This document shows positions 37,725 to 46,807 of a stretch of DNA of 64,000 bases, in pieces. This DNA comes from Actinomycetes bacterium (lineage in GTDB: Bacteria > Actinomycetota > Acidimicrobiia > Acidimicrobiales > Palsa-688): positions 17,407 through 81,406 of the forward strand of contig JAJZIY010000009.1 in the NCBI GenBank assembly GCA_021828475.1, read 5' to 3'. Under the pieces are notes generated by a model. That model was not told where the DNA came from. It saw only the letters and a program-made list of their open reading frames with translations, and did not search any database. The number at the start of each line of letters is the position of its first letter. Within the stretch, counting starts at the first letter, position 1. A program made the position numbers and the translations under genes.

Positions 37725-39389
37725 TTACCCGAGCCGCTCGGGGCCCGGCCCCTGCGCGTCGGGGACGTGCTCGGGGACGGGGACGTGCTCGGGGACGGGG
37801 ACGTGCTCGGTGGCACCGGCGTGGAGAAGGCCGTAGACGATGGAGTCCGACAACGCCTGCCACGAAGCCTCGATGATGTTCTCCGAGACCCCGATCGTGG
37901 TCCAGGTGCTTTCGCCGTCCGTGGAGTCGATGAGGACCCGGGTCACAGCCGCCGTGCCCGTCCCCGACTCCAGCACCCGGACCTTGAAGTCCGTGAGGTG
38001 GATGCGGGCGAGCTCGGGGTGCGAGCGGCCGAGCGCCTTGCGAAGAGCAGCGTCGAGGGCGTTGACGGGCCCGTTGCCCTCCGCCACCTCCATGATCCTC
38101 TCGTCCCCGACGAAGAGCTTTATGCGCGCCTCGGTGAGGAAACTGCCGTCCTCGCGCAGGTCGGTGACGACCCGGTGCGACTCCAGCCGGAAGAACGACT
38201 GCTTCCAACCCGTCGCCGCCCGCATGAGCAGCTCGAGGGACCCGTCCGCTACCTCGAAGTGGTAGCCGGCGTGCTCTAGCTCCTTGAGCCGGGTGACCAC
38301 GAACGCTGTCTCGGAGTCGGTGAGATCCAAGCCAAGTTGCTGCGCCTTCAGGGCGACGGTGGACCGGCCGGACATCTCCGAGAGCACGAAGCGGTTGGTG
38401 TTGCCCACAGCCTCGGGGTCGACGTGCGAGTAGGCGCGCGGGGCGCGGGCGATGGCGCTGGTGTGGATGCCCGCCTTGTGGGCGAACGCGGACACTCCGA
38501 CGAAGGGCTGGCGGGGGTCGGGCGCCAGGTTGACGATCTCGGCGATGTGGCGAGCGACGGGCGTGAGCAGGTGCAGCCGGCCGGGCTCGAGTGTCTCGAT
38601 GCCGAGCTTGAGCGTGAGATTGGCGACAACCGCCGTCAGGTCGGCGTTGCCCGTGCGCTCACCGTAGCCGTTGATGCAGCCCTGGACGTGGTCAGCACCC
38701 TCGAGCACGGCCGCGACCGAATTGGCGACGGCGCAGCCGGTGTCGTTGTGGAAATGGGCACCGAGCCGGCCGGGCGACATGGCCCGGACCTCGGCGACCA
38801 CTCTGCGCACCTGGTGCGGGAGCATGCCTCCGTTGGTGTCGCAGAGCACAGGCGCGGCACCGACCTCGCGCACCACCCGCAGGAAGTCCGCGCTGAAGCC
38901 CGGGTCCTCCAGGTAGCCGTCGAAGAAGTGCTCCGCGTCCACCAGCACGGTCTTGCCGTGGTTGCGCAGGTAAGACACCGAGTCGGCCACCATGTCGAGG
39001 GCCTCGGTCGTCGTGGTGCGCAGGGTCTCGGTTATGTGCCATGGCGAAGCCTTGGCCACCAGGCACACATGGCCGGTACCGGCTTCCACCAGGTCGGCCA
39101 TGACCGGGTCCGTCTCGGCTCTGCCACCGGCTTTGCGGGTGGAGCCGAAAGCGACCAGCCTGGCCGAGCCGAGCGCCAGCCCGCCCTGCCGTGCGCGCTC
39201 GAAGAACTCCTTGTCCTTGGGGTGGGCACCCGGCCACCCACCCTCGATGTAGTGCAGCCCGAGACGGTCGAGCTGCTCGGCCACCCGCAGCTTGTCCGCC
39301 ACCGTGAGCGACAGGCCCTCGGCCTGGCTCCCGTCGCGCAGGGTCGTGTCGAAGATCTCTACGCTCGCCGGAGCGTTTTCAGCGGACAT
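37725..39389 (-). CDS. cimA: Citramalate synthase
   Basis: VEIFDTTLRDGSQAEGLSLTVADKLRVAEQLDRLGLHYIEGGWPGAHPKD; HFHNDTGCAVANSVAAVLEGADHVQGCINGYGERTGNADL; C-terminal LeuA dimer domain. Confidence 0.93.
   Translation of the reverse strand: MSAENAPASVEIFDTTLRDGSQAEGLSLTVADKLRVAEQLDRLGLHYIEGGWPGAHPKDKEFFERARQGGLALGSARLVAFGSTRKAGGRAETDPVMADLVEAGTGHVCLVAKASPWHITETLRTTTTEALDMVADSVSYLRNHGKTVLVDAEHFFDGYLEDPGFSADFLRVVREVGAAPVLCDTNGGMLPHQVRRVVAEVRAMSPGRLGAHFHNDTGCAVANSVAAVLEGADHVQGCINGYGERTGNADLTAVVANLTLKLGIETLEPGRLHLLTPVARHIAEIVNLAPDPRQPFVGVSAFAHKAGIHTSAIARAPRAYSHVDPEAVGNTNRFVLSEMSGRSTVALKAQQLGLDLTDSETAFVVTRLKELEHAGYHFEVADGSLELLMRAATGWKQSFFRLESHRVVTDLREDGSFLTEARIKLFVGDERIMEVAEGNGPVNALDAALRKALGRSHPELARIHLTDFKVRVLESGTGTAAVTRVLIDSTDGESTWTTIGVSENIIEASWQALSDSIVYGLLHAGATEHVPVPEHVPVPEHVPDAQGPGPERLG
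37761..37810. repeat. 18-bp tandem repeat, about 2.8 copies, in cimA 3' end (EHVPVP)n
   Basis: ggggacgtgctcggggac repeated; protein ...EHVPVPEHVPVPEHVPDAQ. Confidence 0.92.
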
Positions 39390-40302
39390 GTTCCACCCAG
39401 CGCCGGTACCTGTCCACCTCGCCGCGCACTGCGGCGCGGTACGCGTCCTGGATCTTTCGCGTCAGCGGTCCGGGCGTGCCATCTCCGACGACGCGGTCGT
39501 CCACCGAGCTGATGGGGACCACTTCTGCAGCCGTGCCCGTCATGAAGGCCTCGTCGGCCGTATAGAGGTCCGAACGCAGGATGTTGCCGAACTCGACCTC
39601 GGCACCGAGGTCACGGGCTATGGCCGTGACGGAGTCCTGCGTTATGCCCTGCAGCGCGCCGGCCGACACCGGCGGGGTGACCAGCCGGTCGCCACGCAGC
39701 ACGAAGATGTTCTCGCCGGTGCATTCACTGACATATCCTTGGGGCGAGAGCAGCACGGCCTCGTCGTAGCCGCTCTTCAGTGCCTCTGCTTTGGCCATCG
39801 AAGAGTTGATGTACATCCCGGTGCCCTTTGCGGCCGGTGGCATGGCATTGGGGTCGTGGCGTTGCCATGAGCTGATCTTGACCCGCACGCCGTTGCGGGT
39901 GCCCTCTTCGCCCAGGTACGCGCCCCACGGCCACACGGCGATCGCCACCTTGACATCGCAGTTGAGCGTCAACAGGCCCATCTCTCCGTAACCGAGGTAG
40001 ACGAGCGGGCGTATGTAGCACTCGTCGAGGTTGTTGGCGGCCACCGTCTGCTTCACCGCGTCCACGATCTGGACCGCACTGAAGGGGATGTCCATCATGA
40101 AGATCTTGGCCGAGTCGAAAAGGCGCCGAATGTGGTCCGTAAGGCGGAATATCCCCGGGCCCTGCGAGGTCGCGTAGGCCCTGATGCCCTCGAACACCCC
40201 GCACCCGTAGTGCAGCGAATGGGTGAGCACATGGACGTTGGCCTCGTCCCATGTCACGAGCTCGCCGTCCATCCAGATGTAGTCGGTCTTGGTCAGAGGC
40301 AT
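39379..40302 (-). CDS. ilvE: Branched-chain amino acid aminotransferase
   Basis: WMDGELVTWDEANVHVLTHSLHYGCGVFEGIRAY; CTGENIFVLRGDRLVTPP. Confidence 0.95.
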   Translation of the reverse strand: MPLTKTDYIWMDGELVTWDEANVHVLTHSLHYGCGVFEGIRAYATSQGPGIFRLTDHIRRLFDSAKIFMMDIPFSAVQIVDAVKQTVAANNLDECYIRPLVYLGYGEMGLLTLNCDVKVAIAVWPWGAYLGEEGTRNGVRVKISSWQRHDPNAMPPAAKGTGMYINSSMAKAEALKSGYDEAVLLSPQGYVSECTGENIFVLRGDRLVTPPVSAGALQGITQDSVTAIARDLGAEVEFGNILRSDLYTADEAFMTGTAAEVVPISSVDDRVVGDGTPGPLTRKIQDAYRAAVRGEVDRYRRWVEHVR

Positions 40303-40305
40303 GTC

Positions 40306-41316
40306 TTACACCCTTTCGGAGATGGCGTCGCCGAACTGCTCGGTACTGAGCGGGCTCGCCGGTTGGTAGTCGTTGACAGCTTTGGTAATGCGCGCGGCTT
40401 CTTCGGCCAGCCCTAGGTGCTCGAGCATCATGGCCGCCGAGACGATGGCGGCCGTGGGGTTGGCCTTGCCCGTCCCGGCAATGTCGGGAGCGCTGCCGTG
40501 GACGGGTTCGAACATCGACGGGCCGGTGCGCGCCGGGTTGAGGTTGCCCGATGCGGCCCGACCGATACCGCCCGAGAGCGCACCTGCGAGGTCGGTCAGG
40601 ATGTCGCCGAAGAGGTTGTCGGTTACCACGACGTCGTAGCGGCCCGGAGACTCCACCATGTAGATGCAGGCGGCGTCGACGTGGTTGTAGGCGGTGGCGA
40701 CATCCGGGTGCTCGGCTGCGACCTCGTCGAAGGTGCGCTGCCACAGGTCGCCCGAGTAGTTGAGGACGTTGGTCTTGTGCACCAGGGTCAGGTGCCGGCG
40801 GCGGGACTGCGCCAGCCCGAACGCGTACCGCACACAGCGCTCGACGCCGAAACGGGTGTTCACGGAACCCTGTGTGGCCACTTCCTGGGGCGTACCCCTG
40901 CGCAGCAAGCCGCCCTCCCCGGCATACGTGCCCTCGGTGTTCTCCCGCACCACGGCGAAGTCCACCGGCACGCCCGCCCCCACGCTGGCGGCAGCCCGGA
41001 ACGGCCTCAGGTTCACGAACAGGTCCAGCTCGAAACGCATGCGCAGGAGCAGGCCGCGCTCGAGCACGCCGGGCGGCACCTCGGGCGAACCGATCGCCCC
41101 GAGGAGGATGGCGTCGAAACCGCGCAGCTCGCCGAGGACGCTGTCGGGCAGGATCTCCCCGGTGGAGAGGTACCTCCTGGCCCCCAGGTCGTAGTCGACC
41201 GTCTCGAGCCGCGCGCCCGCGGCCCGGGCGACTTTGAGGGCCTCGGCTATGACCTCTGGGCCTATGCCGTCGCCGCCTATCACGGCTACACGGTGGGCGT
41301 TGTCAGTGGCGCTCAA
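40306..41316 (-). CDS. leuB: 3-isopropylmalate dehydrogenase family
   Basis: [83 protein letters not shown] start at 41316 preceded by GAGGAGGAG. Confidence 0.92.
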   Translation of the reverse strand: MSATDNAHRVAVIGGDGIGPEVIAEALKVARAAGARLETVDYDLGARRYLSTGEILPDSVLGELRGFDAILLGAIGSPEVPPGVLERGLLLRMRFELDLFVNLRPFRAAASVGAGVPVDFAVVRENTEGTYAGEGGLLRRGTPQEVATQGSVNTRFGVERCVRYAFGLAQSRRRHLTLVHKTNVLNYSGDLWQRTFDEVAAEHPDVATAYNHVDAACIYMVESPGRYDVVVTDNLFGDILTDLAGALSGGIGRAASGNLNPARTGPSMFEPVHGSAPDIAGTGKANPTAAIVSAAMMLEHLGLAEEAARITKAVNDYQPASPLSTEQFGDAISERV

Positions 41317-41375
41317 TTGCGGGCGCTCCTCCTCGTGCGGGATGGTCCTGGATGTCAGCTGCGCCCGGACATGAA

Positions 41376-41402
41376 AACGACCGCCCCTCTGGGACGGTCG
41401 TT
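41376..41402 (-). terminator. Terminator/attenuator hairpin upstream of leuB
   Basis: Minus strand AACGACCGTCCCAGAGGGGCGGTCGTT followed by TTC (T-run of 4). Confidence 0.7.
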
Positions 41403-41428
41403 CGACGCACACCCCGGGCGGGCGCGCG

Positions 41429-41503
41429 TCAACAGGTAATTACTACAGCCGGCTTGGCCGACCGCGTCTCGTTGACGCCGCTGGGTGCGGTGGTCGAGTT
41501 CAT
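41429..41503 (-). CDS. Putative branched-chain amino acid leader peptide (24 aa)
   Basis: [36 protein letters not shown] encoded by GTA GTA ATT, hairpin 26 nt downstream. Confidence 0.72.
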   Translation of the reverse strand: MNSTTAPSGVNETRSAKPAVVITC

Positions 41504-41513
41504 TGGCCTTCCT

Positions 41514-41542
41514 AGTATCGCAGCTGCGCCCGCCGTTCGCAA
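41514..41542 (-). promoter_or_regulatory. Candidate promoter of leuB-ilvE-cimA leader (-35 TTGCGA, 17 bp, -10 GATACT)
   Basis: Minus strand TTGCGA (41537-41542) and GATACT (41514-41519), about 10 nt before leader ATG. Confidence 0.6.
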
Positions 41543-41603
41543 CCACCCTCGGAGGCCTGGCCACGGCCGCGTATCGACGGCCCGCCCTGGTACCCTGCGC
41601 TGC

Positions 41604-42068
41604 ATGGCCACTACCAAGTTGTCGTCGGCGACCTTCGCGCGGTTGCAGGCAGAGTTGGACGACCTGAGGACCCGGGGCCGGGTCGAGATCGCCCGCGACA
41701 TCGAGGCGGCGCGGGCGCTGGGTGACCTGTCCGAAAACGGCGACTACCACGCCGCCAAGGACGCGCAGGGCAAGATGGAGGCCCGCATACGCCAGCTCGA
41801 GGCCATGTTGAAGGACGCCGAGGTCGTCGACGGGGCACCTACGGGCGAGGTCGCCGCCGGTGTGACCGTCCGCTTGCGCTACGTCGGCGACGACGAGGTC
41901 GAGAAGTACCTGGTCGGGTCAATCGAGGAACGGGACTCGGGCACTGCGGTGATCTCGCCGGGCTCGCCACTGGGCCAGGCGCTCATGGGGAAGCGCGCCG
42001 GTGCTGTCGTCGGCTACGAGGCACCGAGCGGCAAGCTCGAGGTGGAGATCGTCTCCGTAGGCGACTGA
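41604..42068 (+). CDS. greA: Transcription elongation factor GreA
   Basis: LQAELDDLRTRGRVEIARDIEAARALGDLSENGDYHAAKDAQGKMEARI; SPLGQALMGKRAGAVVGYEAPSG. Confidence 0.96.
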   Translation: MATTKLSSATFARLQAELDDLRTRGRVEIARDIEAARALGDLSENGDYHAAKDAQGKMEARIRQLEAMLKDAEVVDGAPTGEVAAGVTVRLRYVGDDEVEKYLVGSIEERDSGTAVISPGSPLGQALMGKRAGAVVGYEAPSGKLEVEIVSVGD

Positions 42069-42187
42069 GCGCGGCCGGGCGCCACTGAGCGCGGCCGACG
42101 CGAGCCACACCTTCCAAACTCGTCGGTGCCGACCTGGTACTTGGGCTCAATCTCGCGTCCCGAGCCGCCGACAAGGCCTGTACGGTC

Positions 42188-44980
42188 ATGACCACAGAAG
42201 CAATTGCCGGAGCGCCCGGCGTGACCCCACTGCGCGAGCGCGGGTGGGCAGCGGCCGGGGCTAGGGGACGGTCCTCCGTCCAGGTCATGGCGCGCCCCGG
42301 CATCTCCGTCGCCGCCAGCGCCCCCATCGCCATGGTCGTCTGGGCCACCGTACCCGGCTACCGGCCCCCCTCTCTGGTCCCGTTCCTGCTCGCCGTACTC
42401 TGCGCCGGAGTGTTGGTGCTGGCCGCCGAACTGGCCAGTTTCGACAACGAGGAGACCCGCAAACGGCGAGGCGTCGCCACCTCCGACCTCTCGGAAGCGT
42501 CCCAGCACCGCGACGGCACCCCCGAGCTGGCCGGGACGGCCCACGGTGGCTGGCAGCGGCGCGCAGCGCCGCCCGCCCGCCACCTCTGGTCGGATCCGGC
42601 CATGGTGGGTGTGGACCGCTGGCTGGGGCACTGGCCGGGCGTCGCCGGCGTCGGCGCCGTCTCGTGGTGGGCGGCTCGTCTCGGCACGGCCGGCCTTCTG
42701 GCCGCCGTGGCCTTCCGCTCCGTCGGTGTTGCCCACGCGTGGGCCTTCGCCGGCGCCGCAGTTGCGGTGCTGGTCGTAGTCTCGCTCCTACCAGCCGCCC
42801 GCCACCTGGTCCACGTGTCCCTCGCCCTGGTGGCCCTCTGCGGCGTCATGGTGACGGTGAGCGGCCTCGTCTCCCTGGCGACCGGGGACCTCGGCAACAA
42901 CCTGCTTCCAGCGGGCGAATGGCTCACGAGCCACAGCTCGGCTGGGACCGTGGCTGTCGACGCGAGCACCACGGTGGTCATCCTGTGCCTGGCGGCAGCA
43001 AGCCTGCCTGCGCTCACGCCGGTCACGGCCGTCCAAGCTGGCCGCGCCGCCCGCTGGGCCATCTGGGCCATCTGGGCCACGATAGGCGCAACCTTCGCCT
43101 CCTGGGCTTGCGCCATCCCGGCTCTGCTGCGAGCCGCCGGGTTGTCCTCGCCCACCATCGTCCTCGAGGGAGGCAAGTCGGCCGAGCTCAGAGCGGCCGT
43201 GGCGTCCCTGCTCCAGCCCCTTGCCGGCCGGGGCGCCACCGTGTTCGCCGGAGCCATCCTGTGTGTCACGCTCCTGGCCGCAGCCCTGGGGGCCGCAGCA
43301 GCGGGCACGGGCCTCGCGGAAACCGCCATGGGTGCGGTCCGGGCCGCCCGTGCCGGGCTCCACGGGCCCTCGCTCGTCGTCCCGGGAGCCGGGCAGCGGC
43401 AACCGTCACGGACGCTCCCGCTGTTACCCCTGCTCGGGATGGGCTTGGTCAGCAGTGTGGTGGCGGGCACGGTCGCCGCCGTGGGGCCCCGCGGGACCCT
43501 GGTGGTGGCCCTCGGGAGCCTGGCGGCCGGTGCCCTGGCCCTGACGACGCTGTCACCCCCCGTGCTGCGCCGCTGCCAGCGGGTGCCAAGACCCGTACGC
43601 GCCTGGGTGGGGACGTCCTGGGTCGTCGTGGTCACGGTCGCCATCGGCTCGGCCGGGCCCGTCGCCTTGGCGGTTGTGGGCGTGACGGCGCTTTCGGGGG
43701 CCTTCGCCATGGGGTGGCGAGGCCGGGCCGGCGACGTACGGCCGCCGGGGGCCTGGCGCGACCGGCACCTTGCGCTGCCCTGGGGTACGGCCGCCGCCGC
43801 GCTCGTAGCCACCACGGCGGTCACAAGCCTCGAGGTGCTGCCGGTGGGCGGCGGCAACAACTCCCCGGTCTGGCGCGGCCTCGCCGTGGTCGTTATGGGG
43901 GCCAGCATCGTCCTGCTCGCGATCTTCCCGGCTACGTCCAGGCTGCGGGCCGAGCACCTGGTGCATGCCGCCGACACGCTTTCGTACAAGGCGCTCCCGG
44001 CCCTGGCCAAGGCTCTCGAGGGCGTCGCCCGCGGCGAGGTGAGGCGCGCCCCTACCGTCGAAATGTCGGAGCTCGAGGCCTCGACCCGCCGCCTCGAGAC
44101 CGAGCTCGACGCTCACCAGGCTCCCGACGAGCTCGTCGAGCTCACCCGGGCGCTGGTCGAGGCCTCCCGCCAGGTCACGCGCGTGGCCATCGGGCTCGAG
44201 GCAGTGGCCCAACTGGACAGCCGGCGGTTGGAGGAGCTTGTCGAGGAGCGCACCGCCGCTCTCTCGAACGTCAACAGGCACCTGGCGGACTCCCAGCTGC
44301 GCCGCCGCCAGCTGCTCGACCGCACCGTACGGGTAGCCGAGGGCGAGCGGGCACGGATCGCCGCCAATCTCCACGACGGCCCCATACAGCGCCTCGCCGC
44401 CCTCGGCCTCGTACTGGACCGGTGCCGCCTGCGCCTCGACCGCGACGACGCCGACGGGGCGCGCGAGCTCGTGAAGCGGGCACGCACGGAGCTGAGCGCG
44501 GAGATACAGAACCTGCGCCAGATGATGAGCGAGCTGCGCCCCCCGATCCTCGACGAGGGCGGCCTCGACGCCGCCATCCGGGACCAGGTGTCAGCCTGGG
44601 GTTCGGCCACCGGTACCGACGCCCGCTTCGAGTCCTGGGCACACGCTCGCCTCAGCGCCAACAGCGAGACGGTCCTTTACCGCGTCGTGCAGGAGGCGCT
44701 CGCAAATGTGGCCAAACATGCCAAGGCGCGCCTCGTCACGGTCACCGTCAACCCCTCGGGCAGCGGTGTCAGCCTGACCGTCTGTGACGACGGAAAGGGC
44801 TTCGACGAGGCCGCCCAACCCGACCTGCTGCGTGGTGGCCACTTCGGCCTTGTGGTCATGCGCGAGAGGGTCGAGCTGGCGGCCGGCCGCTTCGAGGTCC
44901 GCAGCGCCCCCGATACGGGGACCCAGCTGACCGTCTGGTTACCAGCGGTCCCGACGCGCGAGCCCGTGGGGGCCGCGTGA
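42188..44980 (+). CDS. NarL-type sensor histidine kinase with very large polytopic transporter-like N-terminus
   Basis: Many hydrophobic segments; HisKA_3 ERARIAANLHDGPIQRLAALGLVLDR; HATPase NVAKHAKARLVTVTV...DDGKGFD...GGHFGLVVMRERVELAAGRFEV. Confidence 0.9.
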   Translation: MTTEAIAGAPGVTPLRERGWAAAGARGRSSVQVMARPGISVAASAPIAMVVWATVPGYRPPSLVPFLLAVLCAGVLVLAAELASFDNEETRKRRGVATSDLSEASQHRDGTPELAGTAHGGWQRRAAPPARHLWSDPAMVGVDRWLGHWPGVAGVGAVSWWAARLGTAGLLAAVAFRSVGVAHAWAFAGAAVAVLVVVSLLPAARHLVHVSLALVALCGVMVTVSGLVSLATGDLGNNLLPAGEWLTSHSSAGTVAVDASTTVVILCLAAASLPALTPVTAVQAGRAARWAIWAIWATIGATFASWACAIPALLRAAGLSSPTIVLEGGKSAELRAAVASLLQPLAGRGATVFAGAILCVTLLAAALGAAAAGTGLAETAMGAVRAARAGLHGPSLVVPGAGQRQPSRTLPLLPLLGMGLVSSVVAGTVAAVGPRGTLVVALGSLAAGALALTTLSPPVLRRCQRVPRPVRAWVGTSWVVVVTVAIGSAGPVALAVVGVTALSGAFAMGWRGRAGDVRPPGAWRDRHLALPWGTAAAALVATTAVTSLEVLPVGGGNNSPVWRGLAVVVMGASIVLLAIFPATSRLRAEHLVHAADTLSYKALPALAKALEGVARGEVRRAPTVEMSELEASTRRLETELDAHQAPDELVELTRALVEASRQVTRVAIGLEAVAQLDSRRLEELVEERTAALSNVNRHLADSQLRRRQLLDRTVRVAEGERARIAANLHDGPIQRLAALGLVLDRCRLRLDRDDADGARELVKRARTELSAEIQNLRQMMSELRPPILDEGGLDAAIRDQVSAWGSATGTDARFESWAHARLSANSETVLYRVVQEALANVAKHAKARLVTVTVNPSGSGVSLTVCDDGKGFDEAAQPDLLRGGHFGLVVMRERVELAAGRFEVRSAPDTGTQLTVWLPAVPTREPVGAA

Positions 44981-45396
44981 GAACAGGAAGCAGCCCGACC
45001 CCCGCCCGGATGCCACGGCTCGTGGTCGTAGACGACGACACCCAACTGGCAGCGGAGCTTGCCGGCCTCTTCAGTGATGTCGGTTACGAGGTGACCGGAG
45101 TCGCGCACGCGGCCAGGCAAGGCATCGACCTGGTCGAGAGCACCCGGCCGGACATCGTGGTCATGGACGTGCGCATGGAGGGCATGAGCGGCACAGAGGC
45201 CGCCCATGTCATGCGCCGTGACCATCCCGACATCCCGGTCGTACTGCTGTCCGCGTACGACGACGAGGGCATAGTGAAAGCGGCCGAGGACGCCGAGGTG
45301 GCTGCCTACCTGGTCAAGGGCTGCTCGGCCGGGGAGCTGCTCTCCACGGTGGGCGCCGCCGTGAAGAAGAGCCGGGACAGCAGGAGGTCGCGGTGA
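44977..45396 (+). CDS. Single-domain response regulator (REC)
   Basis: PRLVVVDDDTQLAAELAGLF...PDIVVMDVRMEGMSGTEAA...VVLLSAYDDE...AYLVKGCSAGELL. Confidence 0.92.
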   Translation: MRTGSSPTPARMPRLVVVDDDTQLAAELAGLFSDVGYEVTGVAHAARQGIDLVESTRPDIVVMDVRMEGMSGTEAAHVMRRDHPDIPVVLLSAYDDEGIVKAAEDAEVAAYLVKGCSAGELLSTVGAAVKKSRDSRRSR

Positions 45397-46664
45397 GCTT
45401 CTCGAGCCGAAGGAACGCCACGCTCACGGCTCCGTCGGGACGCCAGGGGCCGCGGGGACCGGACATGGCCCCCGCAGGCGCCGCACCGGCCGGTTTGCGC
45501 GTCTACACCGTCCTGGTGGCCGACGACGCTCCCTCCACGCGCCAGGCCCTGGCCGAACTGCTCGAAGACACGCACGATCTGGTCTGCGTGGCGGCAGTGG
45601 CCGACGCCGGCTCCGCCGTCGCCAAGGCCGCCCACTACCAGCCCGATGTGGCCGTCCTCGACGTGCGGATGCCAGGAGGCGGGGGTCTGGCGGCCGCTGT
45701 CGGCATCCGGGAGGTGTCACCGCGCACAAGGATGCTGGCGTACTCTGCCGCATCGGACCGGGCATCGGTGGTGCAGATGCTGCGCAGCGGCGCCCGCGGC
45801 TATCTCGTGAAGGGATCGCTGGCCCAGGACCTGCTGGCAGGGCTCCGGCGATGTGCCCAGGGCGCCACCGTCCTTTCGGAGGGTCTGTCCGAGCACCTCA
45901 TCGCCGAGATGGGCGAGCAGGGCAAGGCCGAGAGAGCCTTCAGTGCGGCAGCCAAAGCGCGCTACGAGCGCCTCAACGAGCTGTTGCAGCCCGGGGTTTC
46001 CTGCCCGACCTACCAGCCCGTGGTGCACCTGCGCACAGGGGCGGTCGCCGGGTACGAGGCCCTCACGGACTTCAGCTGGGAGCCGAGCCACAGCACCGAG
46101 GACATATTCAGGGAAGCCCACCACGTGGGCCTGGGAGTGGAGCTCGAGTTGCACACGGCCAGGCTGGCGGTGGACGGCTTCCAGGCCGAACTGGCCCGTT
46201 GCCCCGACACATACCTCGCCGTGAACGCCTCGCCCGGGCTCCTCTACCGTCCCTCCCTGGTGGAGGTCCTCTCCCAGCTGCCGCCGACGCGGGTCGTGGT
46301 CGAGATCACCGAGCAGCGCCAGTTCGACTCCTACGACCAGCTCCGTGAGACGGTGTGCCTGGTGCACGAGCGGGGGATGCGGGTCGCTGTCGACGACATG
46401 GGCAGCGGCTTCGCCGGGTTGCAGCGGCTCGTGGACGTCCGGCCCGAGATCGTCAAGCTGGACCGAGCCCTGACGAGCGAGATCGACACCGACCCGCCGC
46501 GACGGGCGCTCGTGACAGCCATGCGGCAGTTCGCTGACGACATGGGCATCGTCGTCGTGGCCGAGGGCATCGAACGCGACGAACAGCTCGCGGTGCTGCG
46601 CGACATCGGCATCGACTACGGCCAGGGCTACCTGCTCGGCCGGCCGGCACCGATGGAGGGCTGA
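45393..46664 (+). CDS. REC-EAL protein, putative c-di-GMP phosphodiesterase
   Basis: N-terminal REC (VLVADDAPSTRQAL...VAVLDVRMPGG...YLVKGSL); C-terminal EAL (YEALTDF, LAVNASPGLL, VVEITE, VDDMGSGFAGL, EIVKLDRAL, VVVAEGIE). Confidence 0.9.
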   Translation: MSFSSRRNATLTAPSGRQGPRGPDMAPAGAAPAGLRVYTVLVADDAPSTRQALAELLEDTHDLVCVAAVADAGSAVAKAAHYQPDVAVLDVRMPGGGGLAAAVGIREVSPRTRMLAYSAASDRASVVQMLRSGARGYLVKGSLAQDLLAGLRRCAQGATVLSEGLSEHLIAEMGEQGKAERAFSAAAKARYERLNELLQPGVSCPTYQPVVHLRTGAVAGYEALTDFSWEPSHSTEDIFREAHHVGLGVELELHTARLAVDGFQAELARCPDTYLAVNASPGLLYRPSLVEVLSQLPPTRVVVEITEQRQFDSYDQLRETVCLVHERGMRVAVDDMGSGFAGLQRLVDVRPEIVKLDRALTSEIDTDPPRRALVTAMRQFADDMGIVVVAEGIERDEQLAVLRDIGIDYGQGYLLGRPAPMEG

Positions 46665-46807
46665 GCCCTCCCGCGAAGGGGCGAGCGACCGGTCGGGGTG
46701 GCCAAGGGCGGCCCCCTGGCCGGACCGGGACAACCCGCTGCGACCCGCGGCGACGGCGCGGCAGCAAAAGGGCTGGCCGGGCGAGGCCTTTCCCGTACCA
46801 TGGGTGG

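Noticed and set aside
42664-44787. 707-aa plus-strand ORF in another frame of the kinase gene
   Set aside because: Arg/Gly/Pro-rich alternate-frame artefact.
46665-46807. Possible cobalamin or SAH riboswitch upstream of metH
   Set aside because: No B12-box-like GCCACTG and no SAH riboswitch core by eye; only a GC-rich imperfect hairpin (about 46698-46721) without T-run.
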